The translations under genes were made by a program, and so were the position numbers. Under the pieces are notes generated by a model. It saw only the letters and a list, made by a program, of their open reading frames with translations, was not told the DNA's origin and ran no database searches. Shown in pieces: positions 1-11,400 of a stretch of 64,000 nt of DNA (positions within the stretch are counted from its first letter, which is position 1; every line of letters starts with the position of its first letter). Origin of the DNA: Siphonodentalium dalli (taxonomy: Eukaryota > Mollusca > Scaphopoda > Gadilida > Siphonodentaliidae); NCBI GenBank assembly GCA_032622095.1, contig CP136061.1, forward strand, positions 124,260,754 to 124,324,753. Direction: 5' to 3'.

Positions 1-118
1 AGATGACAAAACCTATAATGGTATAAGAATATTCAACAGGTGATATTGGGTTTTTATTATTGTTTATGAGCCTGGTTCAAAGTAGAAGGGATAACCATAT
101 ATTCAGCCCAGTTGAAGT

Positions 119-448
119 GTCGCTATTAAAGAGCGTTTATCTACTTTAAATAGTGAAAATATACGGCATTTGACCGTCTCGGAAACTGGGGATATCAAGA
201 CGAAAACTGCTGGGCCGATTGAACCCAAACTTGCTCTGTGTGTAAGGGTAAAAAGCAACAGGCAGTGCACTCAGGACCATTTGCGAGCCCGTGTGACCAC
301 TCCTTCACCTGCCATCATAATGGGGATTGATGGGTTAATCGCGTGATAATTAATGAGCGTTTATATATGAGGCGTCGCTATTAAAGAGCGTTTATCTACT
401 TTAGTGAAAATATACGGCAGGTCAAAACTGGGGATATTGAGACGAAAT
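119..448. repeat. Direct repeat pair of about 80 bp
   Basis: Bases 119-207 and 374-448 share GTCGCTATTAAAGAGCG, then TGAAAATATACGGCA and a CTGGGGATAT...GAGACGAAA tail, about 255 bp apart. No coding content. Origin unknown; the left end of a larger repeat may lie outside the window. Confidence 0.6.
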
Positions 449-720
449 TTCGTACTTCGGTGTTCCAAGGGATGGGGGAGATATTCTTTGGGTCAGTTTG
501 TCCACCCGAGGTGACCTTGACCTTGAAACGGGTACCCACAAATGACCTTGTGCGATATCTCGGTAGTCAGCGGTGACATCGATGTAAAATTTGTTATGTA
601 TGGTCAACTTGGGACGGGAAATATTTTTGTCCAGTTATTTTGTCCACCCAACATGACCTTGACACGGGTACCCGCAAATGACCTTGGGTGATATTTCGGG
701 CAACAGCAGTGGCAGCGACG
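449..720. repeat. Two-unit tandem repeat of about 145 bp
   Basis: Both units contain TTTGTCCACCC, then ATGACCTTGA or a variant, CGGGTACCC(A/G)CAAATGACC, and a GATAT(C/T)TCGG motif. The layout resembles the cores of the pearl-like elements elsewhere in the window, but no GGAC tract or terminus is visible. Confidence 0.5.
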
Positions 721-1009
721 TACAGGGTTAGCTTGAAAAACAAAAATTAATGGATCGACCAAAGCCATGGGACCAATCCCGCCAGTGGCGGGCTAATCTG
801 CTAGTGTTTTATAAATCGATCAACTGATCGATACCAAAATCTATACAGGTAAGGGGTATGTAATCATTTACCTGCATATAAAATATGAATTAAATCTGAA
901 GAATAAAAATACTTGAGTAATCGGTTAACGGATAGAACATAATGTCTATTGGCGAGTGGGAAGTGTTATTATAAATACTTTCTAAACCATTCAACCGATG
1001 GATATCACT

Positions 1010-1120
1010 GAGAGCTTTCTGATGAATGGCAACAAGCCATATTTCCGACTAAATCCTGAAAAGTTAATCATAATTCTGCTGTGGTTAAGGAGTCGATTAC
1101 TTAGGGCATTACTGTATCAT
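1010..1120. mobile_element. Half copy of the TA-flanked foldback MITE
   Basis: Carries one arm of the element seen complete at 22114-22330, from GAGAGCTTTC to GGGCATTACTGTA. The other arm is absent. Confidence 0.6.
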
Positions 1121-1230
1121 AGGTGGTTGTTATGATTGGAAATTTTGTAACTTATGCCATTTCAGTATTTGTCAGATTTTATAAAATGTATTTTATTTGA
1201 CTTGAACCCACATCGAAGGTCTTTGTTAGC

Positions 1231-1480
1231 TAAACCATTTCATGACGGGAGCTGTGCTGGTGCAGCATTAAATATCCTGTTCCAGTGCATTATCTTTAAT
1301 ATGCGAGTCTCTCATATATAATAGAATGCACTAGCTTACAAGGGCAAGGTAAATCTTGTTAAGCCAATGTATTCTCTTATATATGCGAGGCTCCCAATGG
1401 GAGACTAGCATATATAACAAAAATGCATTGACACAGGTTTTTCACAAAATTTCATGAAGCTCCAGTCATGGAAGGGTTGA
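1231..1480. mobile_element. Degenerate piggyBac-type hairpin MITE
   Basis: Begins TAAACCATTTCATGACGGG and ends CAGTCATGGAAGGGTT, with the internal TATATAAGAGAATGCA hairpins of this family. The outer TTAA sites have decayed. Confidence 0.55.
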
Positions 1481-1891
1481 AACTTAACTTTTCAGCAGGA
1501 TCAGTTGACTAGCCAGACCAGGATATTTCAGTGTTCATGATTTCTGAGAAGAAACCCCATCAGAATGAAAGGAAAGGAAAAAAACAAGGAAACATTTCAA
1601 TGATAATGTTGTATTTACAATGAAAATCATGTCAAACCCCATAGAAAGAGGCACCTATATAAAAGTCTTCACATTCCGACATATAGTTTCACAAACTGTC
1701 AAAATAATTTTAAAATATAAAAGTTCTACCCATTTAACATCACAGTATTATATCACGTTAAAGAGTATTGATACATGATTCGATATGCTTCAGCTGTCAT
1801 GTTGAACACACTCCTACCATTGAATATAGGCCTCTCTGGCTGGCACATCCACCTAATAGCATGATGCTTGTCGGCCTATAACTATGTGACA

Positions 1892-2185
1892 CAAGCCTTG
1901 AATGAGATCCCCAGGGGGTAAATTTAGTGATGCTACCCCGCACTGCAGGCTAGCATCACCAAATTCACCCTCTGGGGACCCCATTCTACTTAGGCCTCAA
2001 CAGCAATGGGAGACCTGGGATCAGATTGAAGTTCCACAGTTGAAGTTGGTGATGTTCACCCATTAGTCACCTCAATTATGCATTTTGGCTTCTGCAAATT
2101 ATGGGAAATAGAAACTGAACAGAGGGGAAAAGGTTACTAAGCAATGTTAATTTGAAACTATACTTTCCAGAAGACAAACTATTTC
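1892..2185. mobile_element. Truncated copy of the CAAGCCTTG hAT-like MITE
   Basis: Left end CAAGCCTTG, then one ATTTAGTGATGCTA/TAGCATCACCAAAT palindrome, then the shared middle (GAAGTTGGTGATGTTCACCC and a GCAAATTATGGG stretch). The second palindrome and right terminus are missing. Confidence 0.6.
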
Positions 2186-2951
2186 TAGACATGATGGTGT
2201 AATTCCCTATCCATTCTCGTGTTATTCTACATCAATATAGAAATGTAGAGTGTTTTTCAACATAGGTGGACAAGCAAGCCATGAGGCAGATGTGTCAGCC
2301 AGAGAGGTATAGCATCGAGTTGTAGGTGCACTGGAAGTTCATAAGAACGAATAGAGGTAACAGTCAGTTGATTGCAGAGCTGAGAGGTATACAAATTTTC
2401 TCCATGAGATGAGTTCAGGATGAAATAACAGGATGAAAGTATTCTTTACATCATTGCATCTCCATCCATTTTATTTCACCGAAAATAATTACTAGGGCTG
2501 AAATGATTCACAATTTTTCTTATCAATTAGTCAATTATTTGGGCGTAATTTTCTTTCCCAACACTGAGCCAATTTAATATGGTTGACCATATGTGGTGAT
2601 ATAGACCATCCAAAGTTTGTAAGTAATTGCAGCTATAATACTTTCAAATCATGGCTACAAGAATAAATTTTGCGTCACACAGTCCATCATAATGGCATCA
2701 TTTCAACGGAAATTGACTGCAACAAAATTTGTGTGGTACATGTACATTCTTTGAGACTGTAATGATGGAATAATTAATCGATTATCCAAATAATTGTCGA
2801 TATCACTAATGACATTAAGGTGGAAGTGAATGTTGAGCGTAGGAATTTCATCACAGCATCATGTAGCGTCCTGCCAACATTACTGTAAGTTCCAAATATT
2901 CAACAATATTTCCAAATAAAAATTATATGTATTAAGTGAGATGTAATTTAA
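2186..2951. other. No recognised feature
   Basis: AT-rich, many stops in all frames, no convincing splice-flanked open frame or repeat structure. Confidence 0.5.
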
Positions 2952-3055
2952 ATGAATAATCTTCATCTCCTGTATGATAACATAGTTTATTATATTTTCA
3001 GTAACTTTTTCTGCCAAAATAATAATTGTATCCCCACTCCCGGAAGTGCCACGAT

Positions 3056-3107
3056 GTTATCCTACTCCCAGAGGTTTATCCTACTCCCAGAGGTTTATCC
3101 TACTCCT
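3056..3107. repeat. Short 19-bp tandem repeat
   Basis: About 2.7 copies of TTTATCCTACTCCCAGAGG; the last copy is diverged. Confidence 0.7.
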
Positions 3108-3215
3108 GGCGATGACGGACTATTTATCCCAACCTCGCACGTTCCGAATTACGTAATTCGAAGTGCACGTTTTGGGTTACTCCCCTTACACCAAAATAAT
3201 TGTCTCAGTTCCAGT

Positions 3216-3507
3216 GCATAGTCAGATAACACAAAATACATCACCAAAAACACAGACCACCAATGTGTTATCGACATCAAATTCCAGCTCAGTGAATTTG
3301 CAGGATCAACACCAACTGGGAAACATTTTTGGTTACGCTACACTTCGGAATCCAAAGATCGAAATCATGGTAAACAATTGTTCCCACAAGTGCATTCACA
3401 CCAAGAAAATGAAAACAGAGTTGAAATCCACTTCAGTATCTGCAAGCAGTTCCACTTCAAATTCCACTGATATTCGAGTGCATATTCCAAATGAAAGTGA
3501 GCAGTGA
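3216..3507 (+). CDS. Possible terminal exon of an unknown plus-strand gene
   Basis: An open frame ends at 3507. It has protein-like, S/T/N-rich composition with clusters such as YATLRNPKIEIMVNNCSHKC and STSVSASSSTSNSTD, and no obvious repeat character. A possible acceptor (CTCAGTTCCAG) precedes 3216 and an AATAAA follows at 3571-3576. No family is recognised and no upstream exon was found in 1-3200. It may be a pseudogene piece or chance. Confidence 0.25.
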
Positions 3508-3877
3508 TATATTATAGAACTCCGAAGGCTTATCCACACAATGACATTCCAAACAGTTACTAATTTAATCAATAAAGTTTGTTTGTTTGAAAAATTCCTC
3601 CGAAAAATCGCCTTTGAAGTTGGTGGCAATAGGAGAAATCATTCAATGAAATGATGTCACGTTCCTTATACGGGGTAAAAAATACTATGGCGCGCGCGGC
3701 TATAGTAAAAAATTCATGAATGAGTGACGTAATCGATTTACCTTATTTGGGTTGTTATCTTATCATTGCGCGTAATTTAACGGAAACATTTAGGTCAATA
3801 TTCAGAATCGGAACATCTTCTCAATGCATTTTATTAGAGTTGTGTTGTGACAAACTGTTGTGGAAAATATAATAAAC

Positions 3878-4030
3878 ACAATAGTTAACTGTCATCAGCG
3901 TCGAACGAAGTTTCTCCTCTCGTCAGATGCGAGGATTATTTTTCACTCGGCTAGCGCCTCGTGAAAAATAATCCTCCGCATCTCACTCGAGGAGAAACTT
4001 TGTTCGTCGCTGATGACAGTTAACTATTGT
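3878..4030. mobile_element. 153-bp foldback palindrome
   Basis: ACAATAGTTAACTGTCATCA at the left is mirrored at the right end, and pairing continues inward through GTTTCTCCTC and GAGGATTATTTTTCAC. It could form a long stem with a short loop. Probably a foldback MITE; its target duplication is not clear. Confidence 0.75.
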
Positions 4031-5039
4031 CTATATAATCACAATGAAGCAGATGTAATACAAACTTATATAAATAGAAAAATTCTTTACAATTTATCTT
4101 TGTGATTCGGCACTTCTAGATCTGTGCTTATACAGAACACACATATCTTCGCCTTATAGTCAAAAGGAAGTACATGTAAGTTGATTTCAGCCACTTTTCA
4201 GGATTTACAAAATACTTAATCGATTTAATTTTAATTTAAGTGTAACTAATGTCTGAAGATAGGTAAAAACACACCCTTTGAGAATATATAACTTGGTCCC
4301 TAGCAAACCTAGTATGCTGCGAGTAATTATGCAATAATGTGTCATTGCGAGTTTTTACCAGAGCTATTTCATTGAACAAAATATGACATTTTAGTATCTT
4401 GCTCTTATTGTAGATTAACAAGAAAGTCAAAGTAAAATGTCTTATTAGGCAAAAAAAATCAAGGCTCAGATTGAGCTAAAGTTGCGATGTTTTGACACAA
4501 GCTGAATCCGTGGCAGGAAAGTAAACAGTAAAGTGTTTGTGCGAATAAATCCGATTTTGTACAAAGACTGATTTACGTCTGTGGAAGGGGACGGCAACAA
4601 TTCCATCTTTCTATTTTTGACTTGCCGACAAATAGATGTGGTTGTTGTAGGCATTAAGCCAAGCATATGGTGTATACATGATAATCAACTGAATGCAATT
4701 TAAGAATTTTCATAAATTTGGTATGAGAGTTGTTCTCAGAAAGGATCTACCAATAAATTATGTGTGCTACTGGAGTAAGTAGTACATTTTATTGACTCAC
4801 ATTGTGTATCATTTTCAAATGTGTTTTTAATGTTTTTCTTTGTTAATTTGTCCGGGAATCATTTCCTAGAAATCACAAAGCAAAGTTGAGAAAGTTTTAT
4901 AAGAAATAACTATTTTAGTTTGTTTGGTCTTTGAGAAATAACATAAATTTTGTTAAAGTAATTTCTGATTATGAAATGTGCAATCAGAATGTCTCCTTAC
5001 AAGGATGTAAGTAAGTCTTTGGGCAAAATTTTGGCCTAA
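4031..5039. other. No recognised feature
   Basis: AT-rich spacer with short open frames only and no splice or repeat logic that I could follow. Confidence 0.4.
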
Positions 5040-5105
5040 CAATATTTACCTTGAGCATGTAAGCCAGTGCATTCTCTTATATATGCAAGGCTCCCTATGG
5101 GAAAA
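5040..5105. mobile_element. Fragment of piggyBac-type hairpin MITE
   Basis: Contains GTAAGCCAGTGCATTCTCTT and ATATATGCAAGGCTCCCTAT, the inner part of the family at 13948-14174. Both ends are missing. Confidence 0.5.
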
Positions 5106-6360
5106 TTGAATGGCACAATCTCAAACACAAGATTTTACTCTCAGCAATTTGTCTGATAAACAGAAGGCAGGACAGACTAAGAGGCTGAATTGGTAAATTC
5201 CAACAAGTATTGTGGTTGTAAATTATGTGCAAAGACACAGCTTGACATTTTATCTCTACCACCATCCATCAGGGTGGAATCTCAAAGTTAGACCAAGTTT
5301 TCTTGGTCCACAACAGCTTGGGATATCGGTTGGGATGATGCCGTTTTGGAAGAGTCCCATCCAGTTACTCTTCTACAACTGACTTTATGCCCAGAATCAT
5401 GGGCGGGAGTTATCTAGCTTCTCTATCTTCGGATTAGGTCAAATGGAAGCTTTGCATTATCAAACATGCATATATCAGAGGTCTGTTAAATGTAAAAATC
5501 AACGAGCTTTATAAGGAAACAAAGCCTTGTTTTCCAGAGAATCTCAATTTGTTGTGCTATCAGAAATGTATGTAAACAATACATTAAAAGACCCTATCAT
5601 CACTATGCCAATTTCTATCATGGTAAATGATATATCATTTTGAAGACAGATTAATCACGAATATGTCAGATGATTAATCACATTCAGAAGTTTAATTGAA
5701 AGTCCCGGCTCCACGTGTTCATGTAGTACATCTATTGAATGAAAGTCTGTTATAGAAGAGAAACGGGGCAGGACTCAGTCTAAAACAGCATCATCCCAAC
5801 CAATATCCCGAGCTGCTATGGACTGAGAAGGCTTGGTCAAGATGAAAGCAAAGAGCAAGACCATAATTATGTCTCAAAACAATTGAAGAATCAGAAGTGA
5901 GATGGAGTAGCATAATGACCATGGTCAACAGGAAAAACCAGGATAGCATTCAAATTTACATTGAAAGCAAAATATACACATTTTTCAAATGGTTGATACA
6001 ACTCATTTCACAAGAATTAGTTTCAATAGAAACCATATGCATACTGGTCCTCAATGAGGAATAGTCCACTCTCCTGCAGCTTGTGGACTATTCCTCCATT
6101 TCGGACCACTATTTTGGCATAGTCAACTCCAAGCCATTCATTATCTATATGATGGTTGTTACCAATAGACATTCAATATTCCACATATGTTTTTTGAACA
6201 CTTGACATAACACTAATGCAATACCCACAGAAATGTTTTTAAAGATACAGGCGGTCTTCCCTGTGGGTATATTAGTTAAAATAGTCACATCCACTAAGAC
6301 CGCCATAAACAGAAAGAATATTATATAATAGACAGATATTGTTCTTATACCAATCATAAC
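5106..6360. other. Spacer with an imperfect inverted repeat
   Basis: GGGATATCGGTTGGGATGAT near 5321 is mirrored by ATCATCCCAACCAATATCCC near 5790, suggesting a decayed inverted-repeat element. No coding content was identified. Confidence 0.35.
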
Positions 6361-7123
6361 TAGAGGTGTGACTGTCCCAATGGGACTACGGATACCCCCC
6401 TGTTTTTAAAATACTAAGATGTTTCACATGTCAGTAAACATTTAGTTAAAATAATAAAATAACAGTTCCCATTGCAGGTGTACCACCATAACCCTAATCT
6501 TAAACCTATTGACCGAAAAATGTAGGAATAAAAGCTTGGACAAAATTATGTATGTTGCAAAAGGGGAATAACTCCACCAAAAAATGTCGGACAGACGTCA
6601 TAATCGCAGGTGCACAGGTTCCCATGGTACTAAATATCAGTGCCAAGATTAAAAAACATTGACCGAAAAATGTAGGAATAAAAGCTCGGACAAAATTATG
6701 AATGTTGCAAAAAAAGTTTCTAAATAAAAAAAGGGGGATAACTCCACCAAAAAATGTCGGACAGACGTCATAATCGCAAGTGCACAAGTTCCCATGGTAC
6801 TAAATATCTGTGCCACGTTTTTAAAAAATTGTCTGAAAAATGTAGGAATAAAAGCTCGGACAAAAGTATACATGTTGTGAAAATTTTCTAAGTCAAAAAA
6901 GGGGGGATAACTCCACTAAAAAATGTCCAACCGACGTCATAATCGCAGGTGCACAGGTTCCCATGGTGGTTGATGTCTGTGCCAAGTTTCACGGAAATTG
7001 ATCAAAAAAACGACTGAGAAAAACTCCGGACAAATTTGTGTCCACGGACGGACGACGCCGTTGGACGGACGGACGGACAAGCTGACTCCAGTATACCCCC
7101 CTAACTTCGTTGCGGGGGGTATA
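6361..7123. mobile_element. Pearl/Helentron-like element with about 170-bp tandem units
   Basis: The left end carries GGATACCCCCC; the right end is a hairpin TATACCCCCC...GGGGGGTATA (7092-7123). The interior is about three units of 169-170 bp, marked by GTTCCCATGG at 6618, 6788 and 6957. A tract rich in GGACGGAC precedes the right end (about 7045-7080). This layout (tandem core, GGAC microsatellite, hairpin end) fits the bivalve pearl and Helentron-associated elements. Open frames across the units simply repeat with them and are not genes. Confidence 0.65.
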
Positions 7124-7673
7124 AATATTGCGTACATTGCATGTTATTGTCATGTTTGTACCCTTGGTTATGTAAACAAACATCAAAACGTTATGGAATG
7201 GATTGTTTATAGACAAATGTTCAGTTGCATTGTGGAATGAGTAGATAAAATTATTGGTGCAATCAACAATCACATTCAAATCACACTAAATTTTATTTTA
7301 ATCGACCCATTCTACCCGCTGTCAGTTCAAAATCAAGCTAATCCACCTTACTTCATGATTAGGAAATGATCAGACAGCAAACGTGTACATAATATAATTG
7401 TTCTTGCAAAGAGATGAATATTTTTCAATCCAGTTAGTATTTTCTTCTAACCTATATATGGTAATACATACTAAATAAGGAATATTACTATGAGTCGTAT
7501 TGTCAGTTGAAAGTTGTAGGTGCACCAAATTAGGGGTTTTACAACTTACGGGAATCTAAATAAGGAAATGGCGCAATATCGTGACTCCGCTTATAAACAA
7601 TCCACTGCGATTATTGTGAGAAGTCTACCTGTATTTTCTCGGACACAAAGCGTGTTTTGTGAATAATATCGCA
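7124..7673. other. Spacer between pearl-like element and CNOT2 3' end
   Basis: AT-rich with no gene seen. Confidence 0.4.
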
Positions 7674-8219
7674 TTTATTTCATCATTATGCTATACTATT
7701 GGTATATTCTTGAGGAAATGATCATAATTTGATGTTATTTCTAAATTATAACCTACAACGAAGGCCGCCCGTCCCTTTAACCTTGGTGAAAGTATTCAAA
7801 GTTTCTGAAATGTTCCGGGGCTAAATAATGGAGGATGGTAATTTTTAGTAGCAGTTTTCCTCAGATCAGCGGGAAGCAGATGCCAATTAACATGGCTGTA
7901 CTGGTGAACCTCATCAAGGAGATGGCTCTATATAAGCATATGATGCTTGTTGTCAAATCCCCTTCCTCCCTTCTAGTCTTCTATACATACATCTGTCCAG
8001 TTTCATAATTATATGTTTTTGGGAAGAAATAAATATTGTTTAAACCAACCTCAGCTACCACAAACAAACAATGATGCCGAATGGATATATAGAATACATG
8101 AATAAAAACATCCCAGATATCTTCTGAGAACAAATTGTAAAACTATATGTCAAAATGGAAGACGATATGTTGGGTAAGTCACTTGTGACTCTATGAAGAG
8201 TAACATGGCTTCCTTATTG
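7674..8219 (-). other. CNOT2: Probable CNOT2 3' UTR
   Basis: The first AATAAA on the minus strand downstream of the stop lies at 7679-7674, which would give a 3' UTR of roughly 550 nt. Nothing else in the stretch looks coding. The real polyadenylation site cannot be read from the sequence; later signals exist. Confidence 0.3.
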
Positions 8220-8451
8220 CTACAATTGATTGGTAGGGTTATGATGTATTAGTGTTGGAGGCAGCGTTGGCCTTTCTTCTAGCTTGTCGTACTCGAGCAG
8301 AAATTCTTTTGCCACCTTCCGCCAATTCTGAACTTCAAAGAAGTAGTATGTTCCCCTCTCGTACGAGTTCGTCTTTGAAATTGGATCAAAGCCTGGAGCT
8401 CTCCTTATCCAAACCCTTTCATCTTTGTGGTACCGCCAATCTCGAATATAC
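8220..8451 (-). CDS. CNOT2: CNOT2 exon 19 (C-terminal NOT box, stop)
   Basis: Acceptor TTTTCAG before 8451; stop TAG at 8222-8220. It encodes RDWRYHKDERVWIRRAPGFD, TNSYERGTYYFFEVQNWRKV and AKEFLLEYDKLEERP, ending HHNPTNQL. Human CNOT2 ends with the same arrangement (LEERPHLPSTF then a short tail), so the C-terminus is intact. Confidence 0.97.
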
Positions 8452-11400
8452 CTGAAAACATAGAAATTGAATCAAGATTCTATAAGCCAGTTCTGTACCA
8501 AATGGAATCTCCCACTCAGTTATGAAAGTATACATTGAGATGGTCCATTATTCATCTGGAGGGACGTTCACAGACCTGTTAAGTTTTGAAAATGTCAATC
8601 CGGGAAATTTTTGCGGGAGGTATGCCCAAATATGTTCATGTTCCAAAATTATTTTTTATGATTAATATTATAGTTTTATTTTAGTTTCTATTTGTGTTTA
8701 TTTTATAAATATATAGACCTAAATAAAATGGTAATGAATGTCCTGTTGGTAGTTGTAATAGAGCTGCTGTGAGTGGGAGATACCACCATTTATTGAAGAG
8801 AAAGAAGCAGACACTTCGTATAAACTAAGTAAAAATTGTCAGAATTCCACCGGATACAGCCGGCTAAGCGCGAAACTGAAAGTACAAAATCGGAATAAAC
8901 TACAAAATGGACTCGTCTAACGGTTTAACCCCCCAAAAGAAATGCACACATTCCACCAATTATTAACTAATTTTAAGAAGCAGAAACTTTGTTTAAAATA
9001 AGTAAAAACGAACCCGAGTTACACAGGTTACAACCGGACATGTATGTGTGAAACCGAATATACAAAATTACCCGTCTTACAGTTTTACCCGCAAACGAAA
9101 TGGACACATTCCGATCGTAATGCATACCAGTGTGACTAATTCGTTACTAAGAAATTTGCATAAATGGGGCCTTACAATACAGCTGCAAACTTGTGATTAT
9201 ACGTATTGTATACTATAACAACACACCTTAATAGGTGTGGCTTCACCAGAGTGTGAAAATCAATTAATATAAGTCTTCAATCAGAGGGAACATCAAAGTT
9301 ACCGACGGTACATTCTGTGAATGTCATCAATATGTGGGTATTTACGGTACCGGAAATAAGGAAGTCACTGTCATTTGGGGAATTCCCGCAAATGACGAAT
9401 TTAAAAAATAAAAAAAATTCGTTTTAGGATTTTCAATGCGGGGTTTTGATGAATCCGGGAGAAATTGGGGGATTATCCGTGTTTGCGGATTTGCCGTTGC
9501 AATCCGGGAGTCTCACGGACAATCCGTGAAACTTAACAGCTCTGGACGTTCATGAAATATGAGCAGACAACAGGCAGAAAAACAGAAAAAACAAGTGCAG
9601 AAGGAATCATATTCATTGGTGGGAAATGTTCAGATAATAAGTTTAACAAATGGCCTATCTCAACAATTCCTAAGGGGACTACCCGCCAATGAGTATTTAG
9701 TGAAGAAAGATTTAAATTTTAATTGATCTGTAATTTGGTTTGAATCAAAATAAATATTGTGCTTTCTTCTGTATCTTTCCAATGGATGTAGAGCATGTTG
9801 TCAGTCACCTACATTTGCATGGAACACAATTATTTTTTATGCTAGTTACACATCAGGTGGTGAACCAACAGGTTATATCGTAGAAAATATTTTATCATTG
9901 TGACAGACAACGGTTGTTATTCAGTCATAGAATTATTGAGCCATTTCTGCTACAGTTTGAGAATATAAGGCCACACAAAGTAAATTTCCTGCTTCTCAGA
10001 CTCACGTGCATGGTCCCGAAACAACACATGTAGAAGTGTTTTATTCATGTTTAATGTCAGCGAAATTTTAATCTGTGCTAAAATTAATGCGATATTTTTT
10101 AAAAACAATCTTGTTGGAAATTAGATCAAACAGAGCTGTTATCAAGTTCAGATTTTTGGTTCATTACTGTAAATGGTATGTTTAAACATGTGTTAAAAAA
10201 GTGAAGAATAATGACTAAAATCTCAGTCAATAACGTATCAGTGATGCTTGATCGGGTGATTTTGGACAAAATAAATCATGGAATTTTAATATCAACAAAC
10301 TTTTTTACAGACATCTGTTAGGGAATACATTGGTGATGGGCAAGTTAAATTAGAACCTGAGCTAGCTAATGCAGAGATGGAATGCCTTATTGGCATGTGG
10401 CCCAGATATAAAATATCAAATCGAACACCAATCCTGGGAGACTTGACAGCCCACAAGCGGGCATCAAACTCAAATCAATGTTTATACAGCGCTACAAGCC
10501 AAATGTTCTAACCACTGAACTGCATAGCTTCTGTACCGATATCAATACTTACAATTCTGCAGCGGCTGCCAGCTGTAACACATCCCCACCATTCATATAA
10601 AACAAGGAGAACAACAAGTCCTCACCATATCTGTTCAGTTTGATCGGGGCAAGCTGCAACAAACCAAATGTGATATTAGAATTTCTTATCCGCAAAACGT
10701 TATCTTCAAACATAATGAATGAGGTAATCTGATGTTCCTCAAAGTAACATACAAATTTAGAAAAGGGTTAAACGATTTGGCACCATTGATAAATCTTGGT
10801 TTAGTGTCTATATATAACTAAATATAGACAAGTATAATGCTTATATGATACGACTCACAATAAATGAACAGTACTATTTCTCATGAAAAAGGTTGTTGTG
10901 ACCAAAAGGCATTAGAAACAAAATTAGAACTTGTCCTAGCTGTACCAGATAATAGCCACTTCACCAAGCCTGCAAATAGTGTGTCTGCCATTTAAAGAAT
11001 GAGGTCCCCAGAGGGTGAATTTAGTGATGCTATCCAACAGTCGGCTAGCATCACCAAATTCACCCTTTGGGGACCTCATTCTGCTTAGGCCTCATCTTCT
11101 GGGAAGTATCTATAGTCACAAATTAACAATGTTTTAGTTACTTTTTCTATTCTGGGAAGTTTCTATATCCCTTAATTTGCAGAAGATAAAATTGCATAAT
11201 CAAGGTAACTGATGGGTGAATATCACCAAATTCAACTGAGGAACTTCAATCTGATCCAAGGTCTCCCATAGCTAGTCGTGAGGGATAGCTTCACTAAATT
11301 CACCCCCTGGGGACCTTATTCTGCAAGTGACAGACACAATATTTGCAAGCTTGCACTTCACATTCCAATCGAAATTTAAAAACAATTGACTAGAAACATA

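Noticed and set aside
1-448. LTR retrotransposon suggested by the direct repeat pair
   Set aside because: Repeats are only about 80 bp and 255 bp apart, with no TG...CA ends, primer-binding site or coding region.
6506-6873. Overlapping 74-93-codon open frames with repeated MGTCAPAIMTSVRHFLVE-like peptides on the minus strand
   Set aside because: They are translations of the about 170-bp tandem units of a pearl-like element; the repetition comes from the DNA unit.
8252-8455. A 67-codon plus-strand frame rich in L and S
   Set aside because: Antisense shadow of CNOT2 exon 19.
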